DNA of 64,000 nucleotides from Streptomyces griseus subsp. griseus (GTDB lineage Bacteria > Actinomycetota > Actinomycetes > Streptomycetales > Streptomycetaceae), in the NCBI RefSeq assembly GCF_000720255.1, contig NZ_JOJE01000021.1:1-64000 (forward strand), read 5' to 3'. The notes under the pieces were generated by a model. It made no database searches, was not told where the DNA came from, and saw only the letters and a program-made list of their open reading frames with translations. Positions 10,240-19,993 of this stretch are shown one piece after another; position 1 is the first letter of the stretch, and each line of letters starts with the position of its first letter. Position numbers and translations under genes: made by a program.

Positions 10240-11685
10240 TCAGTGCGCGTCCGTGCCCCGCTCCAGCAGCGGGGCCGCGTCGGAGAGTACCCCGGCGATC
10301 CTGGTCAGCGTCTCCTCGTCCCTCTCCACGGCGTCCAGGACCGGTCCCTGAGCGGTGTTCCAGCGCCGGGCGACGGCGGCCGGGTCCTCGCCGGTCAGGA
10401 GGCCGGCGGCCTGTGCGGCGGCGCCGAGTGCGACGAGTTCCTTGGCCTCCGGAATCTGGACGGGGCGTCCCGACAGCCGTCGTACGGTCTGCTGCCAGGC
10501 CCTGCCGCGGGCGCCGCCACCGATCAGCAGCAGCGGCGCGGAGCGGTCCGCGTCCGCGTCGAGGACCAGGTCGAGCGCACCGAGCAGCGAGTGGACGGCG
10601 CCGTCGTAGGCGGCCTGGAGGAGCTGGCCGGCGGTGGTGTCGTGGCGCAGGCCGTGCAGGAGTCCCGAGGCGCCCGGCAGGTTCGGGGTGCGTTCGCCGT
10701 CCAGGTACGGCAGCAGCGTGATGGCGGTCGTCGGTTCCACGGCTTCCCGGTCCAGGCCCAGCAGGGCCGCGAGGCGGTCCACGGCGAGGGTGCAGTTCAG
10801 CGTGCAGGCCAGCGGCAGCCAGTCGCCGTGGGCGTCGGCGAAGCCCGCCACCGTGCCGGTCGGGTCGGCGGGGCGCTGCCGGGAGACGGCGTACACCGTG
10901 CCCGAGGTGCCCAGGCTCAGCACCGGCGTGCCGGGGCGCAGGCCCAGCCCCAGCGCGGCCGCCGCGTTGTCGCCGGTGCCGGGGGCCACCAGGGTGCCCT
11001 TGGCGAACGGCAGGTCATGGCTGTCGCGGACGGTGCCCGCCACCTCGCCCGGCCGTACGACGCGGGGCAGCAGAGCCGGGTCGAGCCCCACGTGCGCGAG
11101 GGTATCCGCGTCGTACGACTCCGTCCCGGACGCCCACCAGCCCGTGCCGGAGGCGTCGCCGCGGTCGGTCGTGCCCTGCCCGGTGAGGCGCTCGGTCAGG
11201 TAGTCGTGGGGGAGGCGTACGGCCTTCGTCGCGCGGACCGCCTCCGGCTCCTGCTGGGCCAGCCAGGCCCACTTCGTGACGGTGAAGGACGCGCCGGGCA
11301 CGCTTCCCGTGCGCTCGGCCCAGGCCTTCGGGCCGCCCAGCTCCTCGATCAGCCGGCGCGCCTGCGGCGCCGAGCGCACGTCGTTCCACAGCAGCGCCGG
11401 GCGCACGGGCTCACCCCGTTCGTCGAGCGTGACGAGACCGTGCTGCTGACCGCCGATCGACACCGCCGCGGCCTCGTGCGCCGCGTCCCCGCACTGGCGC
11501 AGCGCCTCGCACAGAGCGTCCCACCACTGACGCGGGTCGCTCTCCCGGCCGGCCCCTGAGGACACGATGTGCGGGGCCTGACCGCTCGCGACGACCTGCC
11601 CGGTGGCCGCGTCGACGACGAGCACCTTGGTGGACTGGGTGGACGAGTCCACGCCGACGACGAGCGGACCCTCGGCTGCTGACAT
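10240..11685 (-). CDS. xylB: Xylulokinase
   Basis: 481 residues, the normal FGGY-kinase length, starting at ATG 11683-11685 with a GGGAGAA site; the open frame continues upstream but that part is antisense to xylA. Visible features are the phosphate loop VDSSTQSTKVL, SIGGQQHGLV, the catalytic aspartate region APGTGDNAAAALGLG, and LLIGGGARGRAW in the second ATPase lobe. It phosphorylates D-xylulose to xylulose 5-phosphate for the pentose phosphate pathway. It is divergent from xylA and followed by the ROK regulator, giving a compact xylose-use module. Confidence 0.95.
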   Translation of the reverse strand: MSAAEGPLVVGVDSSTQSTKVLVVDAATGQVVASGQAPHIVSSGAGRESDPRQWWDALCEALRQCGDAAHEAAAVSIGGQQHGLVTLDERGEPVRPALLWNDVRSAPQARRLIEELGGPKAWAERTGSVPGASFTVTKWAWLAQQEPEAVRATKAVRLPHDYLTERLTGQGTTDRGDASGTGWWASGTESYDADTLAHVGLDPALLPRVVRPGEVAGTVRDSHDLPFAKGTLVAPGTGDNAAAALGLGLRPGTPVLSLGTSGTVYAVSRQRPADPTGTVAGFADAHGDWLPLACTLNCTLAVDRLAALLGLDREAVEPTTAITLLPYLDGERTPNLPGASGLLHGLRHDTTAGQLLQAAYDGAVHSLLGALDLVLDADADRSAPLLLIGGGARGRAWQQTVRRLSGRPVQIPEAKELVALGAAAQAAGLLTGEDPAAVARRWNTAQGPVLDAVERDEETLTRIAGVLSDAAPLLERGTDAH

Positions 11686-13029
<1,344 letters not shown>

Positions 13030-13060
13030 ACGCACACGCGCGTGCTCGCGCCTGCGCCTA

Positions 13061-13090
13061 CTGCGCGCGTACCGACGTGTACGCGCGCAG
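13061..13090. terminator. Hairpin terminator after xylA
   Basis: A perfect 12-bp inverted repeat, CTGCGCGCGTAC (13061-13072) and GTACGCGCGCAG (13079-13090), with a six-base loop, starts about 30 bases after the xylA stop. There is no U-run, which is common for Streptomyces terminators. Confidence 0.7.
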
Positions 13091-13206
13091 AGCGGTGATC
13101 GGCCCCCACGCGGAATGCTCCGGAATCGTGCGATCCATGGCATGAGTCCGTATCAACTCCCGCGCGGGGGTCGCCCACCGCCCGGTCCGAGACGACCCTG
13201 GGCGCC

Positions 13207-13614
13207 ATGGCCAAGCCGCCCGTACCGCCCCAGCCGCCCGGACCGCCGGGTGACATGCCGCCTCCGGGCGGCTTCGGACCGCCCACTCAGGTCCTCGTCT
13301 CGGCCGGAGGTCCGAGAAGGCGTCCGAACCCCCTCTTCATCCTGCTCGTCGTGCTCGTCGCGATCGCAGCCGTCTCCGCCGTGGTGCTGCTGGCGTCCAA
13401 CAGGGGCGACTCCCCGGGCGGCAAACCGTCCGGAGGGGGCAGCGCCAGTCCCAGCGGCTCGGCCGACCCCTCGTTCGGCATTCCGAGCGAGCTGCCCAGC
13501 GGACTGCCGAGCCGGATTCCCACTCTGCCGTCGCAGTTCCCCACCGAGCTGCCGAGCGGTCTGCCGAGCGATCTCGAGTCACTGGTGCCGTCCTTGGACG
13601 ACCTCCTGCCGTAG
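13207..13614 (+). CDS. Small proline-rich single-pass membrane protein, hypothetical
   Basis: 135 residues. A proline/glycine-rich cytoplasmic N-terminus (1-40) leads to one transmembrane segment (about 43-62, PLFILLVVLVAIAAV). An extracellular tail of glycine/serine and repeated LPSGLPS-like units (about 90-125) follows. No enzyme domain is recognised. The layout suggests a wall-spanning or surface-exposed tail. The ribosome binding site is weak, so the start could differ. It converges with the SWIM gene and its stop lies within a 24-base tandem duplication. Confidence 0.65.
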   Translation: MAKPPVPPQPPGPPGDMPPPGGFGPPTQVLVSAGGPRRRPNPLFILLVVLVAIAAVSAVVLLASNRGDSPGGKPSGGGSASPSGSADPSFGIPSELPSGLPSRIPTLPSQFPTELPSGLPSDLESLVPSLDDLLP

Positions 13615-13650
13615 CCGAGGTTCAGGCTCCTGCCGTAGCCGAGGTTCAGG
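13603..13650. repeat. Two perfect tandem copies of a 24-base unit at a convergent gene junction
   Basis: The units at 13603-13626 and 13627-13650 are identical (starting CTCCTGCCGTAGCC). The first includes the TAG stop of the 13207 gene and the second includes the TGA stop of the SWIM gene on the other strand. The duplication spaces the two stops apart. It looks like a recent slippage product. Confidence 0.85.
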
Positions 13651-14917
13651 CCTTGTCCTCATCGGGGCCCGGCTCCAGCGAGGCCAGGGCCGTCGCCGGG
13701 TCCCGGGCCGGCCCTCCCGCGGGGACCCAACGACCACGTTCCTCGCGGTACGGCCACCAGCGTCCGTCCCGGCCGAGGCGCAGCTGGTGGGGTGTGCCGA
13801 CGACGGTCCACCGGTTGCCGCCCGTCTCCAGCGGCGGCTGTTCGTCCTGCTCCCAGGCCGCCTCCAGGGCGGCACGCGCGCGTGCCAGCGCCTCGCCCCG
13901 AACGGGCCACTCCTCCTCGAGGACCGACAGCCCGACCGCGCCCCCGTGGTGCCAGGCCCGCACGGCCGCCGCCAACTCCTCCCGGTCACGCCCCGACCCC
14001 TCGGCCAGCCGGTCCGCGATGACCTCCTCCGGCCCGCCCGCGGCAAGGCGGACGGCGTCCTGGGACACGGTCGGCTCAGCCCCGAGCGGCTGCTGCCGCC
14101 CCTGGAGCGCCTCGGCGAGCAAGCGGTGTGCCTCCGCCGCGGTGCGGGCCGCCACGAACTCCAGCGCGACCGGATCGACCCCCGGCGCGGGCTGCGCCTC
14201 CGTGTCGAGCGACGGTGGCACGCCGGGTTCCTCGGGCAGCCCGGGCAAGCCGGGCAGGGGCGGCAGGATCTCACCGGTCGCGTACGCCTCCGCCGCGTCC
14301 ACGCCCTCGGCGTCCGCTGGGACAGGCGCCTCGGGCGGTGTGCGGGTGCCAAGGGCCTGGAGATCGTCCAGGACCGTCCGTTCACCGCGCCCCCGCATCA
14401 GCAGCAGGACGAACGGGTCCTGGTCGAGCAGGCGCGCCACCTGGTAGCAGAGTGCCGCCGTGTGTCCGCAGTGGTCCCAGGCCCCGCAGCCGCACTCCGG
14501 CTCCATGTCACCCATGCCGGGCAGCAGGTCGATGCCCGCGGCCGCCGCGTCCTCGACCAGGTGCGGCGGCATCTCGCGGTCCAACAGCGCCGCCACATGA
14601 CCGGCCCGCTGCGAGGCCATGTCCAGGAATCGCTCCCACTGCGCGTCGGACAGCTCGTCCAACAGGACATCGGCCCGATGCGTGGAGCGGTCCGGGTCCT
14701 GTACGACGGCCGTGATCCGCCCAGGTCGCACCGACACCGCTCCCACGGCGCCCGCGCGCGCGAGTCTGCGGCCCGTCTTCACCTGCTGTCCGTCCAGCGC
14801 CCCCTCCTCCAGCGCCTTCAGCCAGGCCCGGCCCCACCACGTCTCCGCGAAGCCCCGACCGTGCGCGGGCGGCATCGCGGCGAACGTCCGCTCCGTCTCC
14901 CTGTCGTTCCGGCTCAT
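13646..14917 (-). CDS. SWIM zinc-finger protein
   Basis: 423 residues from the ATG at 14915-14917. A SWIM-type zinc finger is visible at about residues 138-152 (CGCGAWDHCGHTAALCY, a CxCx(n)CxH pattern). The N-terminus (RGFAETWWGRAWLKALE) is typical of the bacterial SWIM proteins paired with SNF2 helicases. The C-terminal half is alanine- and glutamate-rich with WTVVGTPHQLRLGRDGRWWPY, of unknown role. Its start overlaps the SNF2 stop by four bases (ATGA), so the two proteins are translated together and probably act as one DNA- or chromatin-directed machine. Confidence 0.85.
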   Translation of the reverse strand: MSRNDRETERTFAAMPPAHGRGFAETWWGRAWLKALEEGALDGQQVKTGRRLARAGAVGAVSVRPGRITAVVQDPDRSTHRADVLLDELSDAQWERFLDMASQRAGHVAALLDREMPPHLVEDAAAAGIDLLPGMGDMEPECGCGAWDHCGHTAALCYQVARLLDQDPFVLLLMRGRGERTVLDDLQALGTRTPPEAPVPADAEGVDAAEAYATGEILPPLPGLPGLPEEPGVPPSLDTEAQPAPGVDPVALEFVAARTAAEAHRLLAEALQGRQQPLGAEPTVSQDAVRLAAGGPEEVIADRLAEGSGRDREELAAAVRAWHHGGAVGLSVLEEEWPVRGEALARARAALEAAWEQDEQPPLETGGNRWTVVGTPHQLRLGRDGRWWPYREERGRWVPAGGPARDPATALASLEPGPDEDKA

Positions 14918-17900
14918 CGGTTCCCCCCTCGCAGCTCGACCAGATCGGCGAGTTCCGCATCCGTCAGTTCGGTGAGCGCGGCCTCGCCGGAGCCCAGTAC
15001 GGCGTCGGCGAGCCGCTGTTTGCGGCTGAGCATGTCGGCGATGCGGTCCTCGATCGTGCCCTCCGCGATCAGCCGGTGCACCTGCACGGGCCGGGTCTGG
15101 CCGATGCGGTACGCGCGGTCGGTGGCCTGCGCCTCGACGGCCGGGTTCCACCAGCGGTCGTAGTGCACGACGTGCTCGGCCCGAGTGAGGTTCAGCCCCG
15201 TGCCGGCCGCCTTCAACGACAGCAGGAAGACCGGCACCTCGCCGTCCTGGAAGCGCTGCACCAGCGCCTCTCGCTCGGCGATCGGTGTCCCGCCGTGCAG
15301 GAACTGTGTGGGCACTCCCCGGGCCGCGAGATGTCGCTCGATGAGGCGGGCCATGCGCACGTACTGCGTGAAGACCAGGACACCCGCCCCCTCCGAGAGG
15401 ATCGTGTCGAGCAGCTCGTCCAGCAGCTCCAGCTTTCCCGAGCGCCCTGGGATGCTCGGCCGCTCCTCCTTGAGGAACTGCGCCGGGTGGTTGCAGATCT
15501 GCTTCAGACCCGTCAGCAGCTTCACGATCAGCCCCCGGCGTGCCATGGCGTCGGCGGCCGAGATCTCCGCGAGCGTCTTGCGTACCAGGGCCTCGTACAG
15601 GCCCGCTTGTTCCCTGGTGAGCGACACCGGGTGATCGGTCTCGGTCTTGGGCGGCAGTTCCGGCGCGATGCCAGGATCCGACTTGCGGCGGCGCAGCAGG
15701 AACGGACCCACGAGCCGGGCCAGCCGCTCGGCGGCGGCCGGGTCGCGGCCACCCTCGACCGCCTGCGCGTACCGCGTCCGGAAGGCGCCGAGCCGGCCCA
15801 GCAGGCCCGGCGTGGTCCAGTCGAGGATCGCCCACAGCTCGGAGAGGTTGTTCTCCACCGGTGTACCGGTCAGCGCCACACGCGCGCGTGCGCCGATGGA
15901 ACGCAGCTCCCGCGCGGTGGCCGAGTACGGGTTCTTCACGTGCTGGGCCTCGTCCGCCACGACCAGTCCCCACGGCACCTCGGCGAGCCGCCGCGCGTCC
16001 TGGCGCATCGTGCCGTACGTGGTGAGCACGAACTCCCCGTCGGACACCTCCGCCAGATCCCGCCGCTGTCCGTGGAAGCGGCGCACGGGCGTCCCGGGGG
16101 CGAACTTCTCGATCTCCCGCTGCCAGTTGCCCATCAGCGACGTCGGGCAGACCACGAGGGTGGGGCCTGTCGTCGACGGATCGGTCTGCCGGTGCAGATG
16201 CAGGGAGATCAGCGTGATCGTCTTCCCGAGCCCCATGTCGTCGGCCAGGCAGCAGCCGAGCCCCAGGGACGTCATGTGGGCCAGCCAGCTCAAACCCCGC
16301 TGCTGGTAGTCCCGCAGCGTGGCCGCGAGCGTGGCCGGTCGGCCGACCGGCTCCTGGGCCTCGGGGTTGGCGATCCGTTCCCGCAGGGCCGCCAGCCATC
16401 CCGTGGCCTGTACGTCCACGCGGCGGCCGTCCACCTCCGCGGAGCCCGTGAGAGCAGCGCTCAGCGCGTCGACGGGCGTGACTTTGCGATCCTGCTGCGC
16501 GCGAGCCCGGCGCACCTCCTGGGGGTCGATCAGGACCCACTGGTCACGCAGGCGCACGACCGGCCGGCTGGCCTCGGCGAGACGGTCCAGCTCCTCGTGC
16601 GTGAGCCGCTGGTCGCCGAGGGCGAACCGCCAGTCGAAGGCGAGCAGGGCGTCCGCGGACAGGAACGACGGCACGTCCGACGAGGCCTTCTCGGGCCCCT
16701 CGCCTTCGTCCGGCGGACCGACCACCACGCGGGCGGTCAGTTCACGCGCGAGGCCCTTGGGCCAGTGCACGTCGACTCCCGCGGCGGCAAGGGCCCGTGA
16801 GCCTTCTCCGAGCAGCTCGGTGACCTCCTCGTCGGCGAGATCGAGGGCGTCCGGCACGGCCGTCCCGAGCAGAGGGGTGAGCGAGGGCCAGGCCCGGCCC
16901 GCGCGGCGCAGGGCGAGCAGCGCGTCCATTCGCGCGCGTGGGCCGAAGGCCGCGCCGGTGTCGCCGGAATCGGCCCATACGTCGGAGACGTCCGCGACGA
17001 GAGCTGGGTCGCTCAGGCTGTGCACCTGGAGCACGGCCCGGAACGTGACAGCGGTGTCGCCGGGCTCGGCGGTGCCGTGCTTGCCGGTGGCCCGGGGAAC
17101 GTGCACGCCGGTACCGGTCACCTCGGTACCGGTGATGCCCATCGTGTCCGCTTCCTCACCGGTGATGCCGATGCCCCTCACCCCGCTGCCGGGCGCGCCG
17201 ATACCCGAGACCTCGACCCGGAGTGAGATCCGCACGCCGGCGTCGTGGCCTGCGGCCACATCGGCGGCCCAGGCCCGCTGCTCGGGCATGTGGTGCGGCT
17301 CCCGTGCGGCGTAGGCAGGGCCGCCCGTGGCCAGGTGCGCGGCGGGGGAGCGGGGCAGCGTGTCGGCCACCGCGTCGAGAAAGGCCCGCACCGAGCGCTC
17401 CGGGTCGGGCAGCCGCAGCGGCACGGCGCCGGCGACCGGCAGGGCGTGTGCCTCGGGCGGCATCGCGGCGGCGAGATCGCGGACGCGGTCGGCGTCCTCC
17501 GTGCCCAGCGGGCCCACGCGCCAGGCGTCGTGGTCGCTCGCCGACAGGCCTGGCAGGAGCAGTCCGCGTGCCGTGAAGTGGAGCGCGAGCACGGTGGCGG
17601 CGCCCCAGAACCTGGTGGCGCGGTGCCCGTGTGCGTCGGTACGCGCGTGCGCGAGGACGGGCAGGGCCGCGCGCACCGGCAACAGCAGGGCGGGCACCGT
17701 CACCGCCTCGACGCCCTCGTCACCGGGCAGGGCGACGACCAGGTCCCCGGCGGAACCCGACGCGACGTCGGGGGGAGCGTCCCCGTCGGGGCGCCAGAAG
17801 GCGACGGTGCCGGTACGGGCCGGATCGCCGGGCACGAATACGGCGCAGCAGCGGGCCAGTTCGGAGATGTCGGACGGTGTTGCCTCGGGAACCCACTCCG

Positions 17901-17922
17901 CGGTGATGAGCCCACTCCTCAA
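14914..17922 (-). CDS. SNF2/RapA-family helicase-like ATPase
   Basis: About 1002 residues. The C-terminal half is a complete SNF2 motor: LADDMGLGKTITL (motif I), VADEAQHVKN (DEAQ, motif II), ALTGTPVENN (motif III), VFTQYVRMARL and DRAYRIGQTRPVQVH (motif VI). The N-terminal half is specific to the family, with a Gly/Thr-rich patch near residues 235-275. It would use ATP to translocate on double-stranded DNA and remodel protein-DNA complexes. The start is uncertain: the frame opens with TTG at 17922 and no in-frame ATG is near. It is coupled to the SWIM gene. Confidence 0.9.
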   Translation of the reverse strand: MRSGLITAEWVPEATPSDISELARCCAVFVPGDPARTGTVAFWRPDGDAPPDVASGSAGDLVVALPGDEGVEAVTVPALLLPVRAALPVLAHARTDAHGHRATRFWGAATVLALHFTARGLLLPGLSASDHDAWRVGPLGTEDADRVRDLAAAMPPEAHALPVAGAVPLRLPDPERSVRAFLDAVADTLPRSPAAHLATGGPAYAAREPHHMPEQRAWAADVAAGHDAGVRISLRVEVSGIGAPGSGVRGIGITGEEADTMGITGTEVTGTGVHVPRATGKHGTAEPGDTAVTFRAVLQVHSLSDPALVADVSDVWADSGDTGAAFGPRARMDALLALRRAGRAWPSLTPLLGTAVPDALDLADEEVTELLGEGSRALAAAGVDVHWPKGLARELTARVVVGPPDEGEGPEKASSDVPSFLSADALLAFDWRFALGDQRLTHEELDRLAEASRPVVRLRDQWVLIDPQEVRRARAQQDRKVTPVDALSAALTGSAEVDGRRVDVQATGWLAALRERIANPEAQEPVGRPATLAATLRDYQQRGLSWLAHMTSLGLGCCLADDMGLGKTITLISLHLHRQTDPSTTGPTLVVCPTSLMGNWQREIEKFAPGTPVRRFHGQRRDLAEVSDGEFVLTTYGTMRQDARRLAEVPWGLVVADEAQHVKNPYSATARELRSIGARARVALTGTPVENNLSELWAILDWTTPGLLGRLGAFRTRYAQAVEGGRDPAAAERLARLVGPFLLRRRKSDPGIAPELPPKTETDHPVSLTREQAGLYEALVRKTLAEISAADAMARRGLIVKLLTGLKQICNHPAQFLKEERPSIPGRSGKLELLDELLDTILSEGAGVLVFTQYVRMARLIERHLAARGVPTQFLHGGTPIAEREALVQRFQDGEVPVFLLSLKAAGTGLNLTRAEHVVHYDRWWNPAVEAQATDRAYRIGQTRPVQVHRLIAEGTIEDRIADMLSRKQRLADAVLGSGEAALTELTDAELADLVELRGGNR

Positions 17923-17929
17923 ATTTGAC

Positions 17930-17990
17930 TACTGGGTCGAGTCGCTGATTATACAGCGCGTTGATACTCTGCCTCGATCGACTGTCTTAT
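17930..17990 (-). promoter_or_regulatory. Probable promoter of the SNF2-SWIM operon
   Basis: The reverse strand has a perfect TATAAT at 17948-17953, about 25 bases before the SNF2 start, in an AT-rich island unusual for this DNA. A matching -35 element is not clear. A short leader transcript is implied. Confidence 0.45.
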
Positions 17991-18143
17991 GATCTGCGTC
18001 ACCCTCGCCGGTTGGCTGGGGCTCACCTCAGGGGTATGTAAGGGGTGTGTCAGGGGTGTCTCAGGGTCGCGGACGGAACTGTGGCATGCACGGGCCCGTT
18101 CTCAGAGCAGAGAGCGGCAGTGGCCGCGAAGGAGGCGACGCAC

Positions 18144-18326
18144 ATGTCCAAGAACGCGAAGATCGCCGCAGGGGGTGTGGCGGTCGGGCTCCTCTTGTTG
18201 ATCTGGTTGCCCTGGTGGGCCTCACTCCTGATCATTCTGGGAGTTCCGGCGGTCGCCTACCTCACCCTGGACCCCTCGCAGCGGCGCAGGCTCAGGCGGG
18301 CGACGCGCAAGGAGCTCGGCCGCTGA
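18144..18326 (+). CDS. Small membrane protein, hypothetical
   Basis: 60 residues, with a near-perfect GAAGGAGG site nine bases before the ATG. A lysine-bearing N-terminus (MSKNAKIAAGG) leads into one long or two short hydrophobic segments (about 10-42, with LLLIWLPWWASLLIILGV). A strongly basic tail (QRRRLRRATRKELGR) probably faces the cytoplasm. No function is recognised. It stands alone between the SNF2 promoter and a 15-base repeat array. Confidence 0.8.
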   Translation: MSKNAKIAAGGVAVGLLLLIWLPWWASLLIILGVPAVAYLTLDPSQRRRLRRATRKELGR

Positions 18327-18460
18327 GGCACCACCGCCGCGGGCCGCAACGGCCGTGCGGCGCGCCCGAGGCGATCGCATCCCCGTCCGCGGTCCACGGC
18401 CGTCCGGCCGTACGGCCCGCGGACGGAGCGGTGCCACGCTCCACGGCGTCGAGTCTCCAG

Positions 18461-18550
18461 CACACCGGGTCCTGAGCGCCGGGTCCTCAAGCACCGAGTC
18501 CGAAAGCGCCGCATCAGAACACCCCGCATCGGAACGCGCCGAGTCCGAGC
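18461..18550. repeat. Degenerate 15-base tandem repeat, six units
   Basis: Six consecutive 15-base units (18461, 18476, 18491, 18506, 18521 and 18536) share a GCGCCGNRTCNKNAN core, for example GCGCCGGGTCCTCAA and GCGCCGAGTCCGAGC. The array ends seven bases before the stop codon of the minus-strand gene at 18557. A 15-base period keeps a reading frame, but no gene uses it on either strand. Confidence 0.75.
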
Positions 18551-18556
18551 GGTGGC

Positions 18557-19432
18557 TCAGCTGGGCCGTACGGCCATCTTGTCCAGCGCCTCCAGTAGGC
18601 CCGGCAGCTCAGGTCCCCGGCCCACTGGCAGTACCTCGCCCGGCTCCTCGTCGAGCAGCACGAACGCGATGTCGTCGGTGCGGGCCACGAGCGACCAGCC
18701 CGGGCCGTCGGCACGCAGGGTACGCGCGTCGCCCGACGCGAAGGCCGACCGGACGCGCCCCAGGGGCGGTGGGGTGTCCACGTAGGCGCGCGCCTCCGCG
18801 AGGACACGCCGGACGCCGTTGTGGCCCTTGGGCGCGCTTGCCGTGCTCTGTGCCCCCCGCGTGCCCTCCTCGGCCCCCGGGCCCTCCTGTGCGCCGTCCG
18901 AGGGCGCGGGCGAGGCCTCCGAGGGTGCGAAGTCGGCGTCGTCTATCTGCTCCCGCCACATCGCCCACTGGAGCGCGATCTCGTCCGCGCCCAGGCGTCG
19001 CTGTGCCGGACCCCAGGTGGCCGTGTCGGGCGGGGTCAGCGGGGGGCCCTCGCCGGCCTCCGGGCCGGGATCGTGCGGCGCGGGCACGCCGGGGGCCGCC
19101 ACGGCGACCGCCAGCGGCCAACCCGGCAGCCCGGCCACGACCGACCGCTCGTCGGGCGAGAGGTCGTACTCCATACCGCAGTCCCAGGACGCGATGGCGA
19201 CGGCCACCAGTGACACGTCGTCCACGACGACGGTCCAACGCGCGCCCTCCCCGTCCTGGCCCAACACCAGGCCGTACCCGTCGGCAAGTGGTGGGAGCCC
19301 GAGCGCCGCGCAGGCCTCCGGGTAGTCGTCGCCCAGCACACTCGGGAACTTCGCCGGCGTCAGCAGCACCGCCGTGAGCACGTAGAGCGCATCGTCCTCG
19401 GCGGCGACGGCGTCCTCGCCCGTCCCGGCCAT
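18557..19432 (-). CDS. Conserved-looking hypothetical protein
   Basis: 291 residues from the ATG at 19430-19432, which has a GGGGAGG site; an upstream GTG at 19468 is a weaker option. The protein is acidic and rich in Ala, Gly and Pro, with a low-complexity linker (about 150-195). The folded ends contain YVLTAVLLTPAKFPSVLG near the N-terminus and WSLVARTDDIAFVLLDEE near the C-terminus. No signal peptide or membrane segment is apparent. I do not recognise a family. The C-terminus abuts the 15-base repeat array. Confidence 0.75.
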   Translation of the reverse strand: MAGTGEDAVAAEDDALYVLTAVLLTPAKFPSVLGDDYPEACAALGLPPLADGYGLVLGQDGEGARWTVVVDDVSLVAVAIASWDCGMEYDLSPDERSVVAGLPGWPLAVAVAAPGVPAPHDPGPEAGEGPPLTPPDTATWGPAQRRLGADEIALQWAMWREQIDDADFAPSEASPAPSDGAQEGPGAEEGTRGAQSTASAPKGHNGVRRVLAEARAYVDTPPPLGRVRSAFASGDARTLRADGPGWSLVARTDDIAFVLLDEEPGEVLPVGRGPELPGLLEALDKMAVRPS

Positions 19433-19567
19433 CCCAGCCTCCCCATGGGTTTGTCCAACGGCGCGCACCCTAGTGCGACCGGAAGGCCCTTGTCACGACT
19501 CCCCACCACACCGGAGCTGCAGTTTTCCACCTGGACGGGGCGAATCGGCCATCCACCGCCCGGATGA

Positions 19568-19897
19568 TCAAGCAGCGGGCAGTCCGAGCAGCGCACGGGC
19601 CACGGCCCGCGGCGACTCGTCGCGCTCCCGCGCGAGGGCTATCACCGCGCGGCACGCCAGTTCGTTGACGCCGAAGGACAGCGCCTCCGGCGACACCCAG
19701 CCCGCCGCCTCGTCGATCCGCTCCTGGTCGTCGTCCGCGCACGCCGAGACGTACGCGGCCGCGGCCTCAAAGAGGTTGTGGGTGCGCTTCTCCGGGGTGC
19801 TCCGCCCACCATCGGTGTCCGTCCCCACGCGCGCGGCGTCCTTCGCGCGCGTGGCGCCCAGAAAACGGGCACACGCCTTGCGAAACGTGTCTGACAT
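19568..19897 (-). CDS. Small conserved hypothetical protein
   Basis: 109 residues from the ATG at 19895-19897 with a GGAAGG-type site; an in-frame ATG at 19915 is an alternative. Predicted mostly helical, with ELACRAVIALARERDESPRAVARALLG at the C-terminus in two short pieces and FEAAAAYVSACADDDQERID in the middle. No membrane segment or catalytic motif is seen. It is divergent from the MpaB-type oxygenase gene, with about 96 bases between the starts. Function unknown. Confidence 0.7.
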   Translation of the reverse strand: MSDTFRKACARFLGATRAKDAARVGTDTDGGRSTPEKRTHNLFEAAAAYVSACADDDQERIDEAAGWVSPEALSFGVNELACRAVIALARERDESPRAVARALLGLPAA

Positions 19898-19993
19898 GCC
19901 GACCACCTTCCCCATCGGGTTGCCTGACCGATCTCCCAGTTCCTGCCCCACAACGTAGAGTTGGAGCTTCGGCCGCAGAAGGGGGAGAGCGCG

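Noticed and set aside
8629..11559. Plus-strand open frame of almost 1000 codons
   Set aside because: Antisense to the ROK regulator and xylB; no domain and biased composition.
14918..16540. Upstream extension of the SWIM gene frame
   Set aside because: It lies inside the SNF2 gene in another frame; the ATG overlapping the SNF2 stop is the true start.
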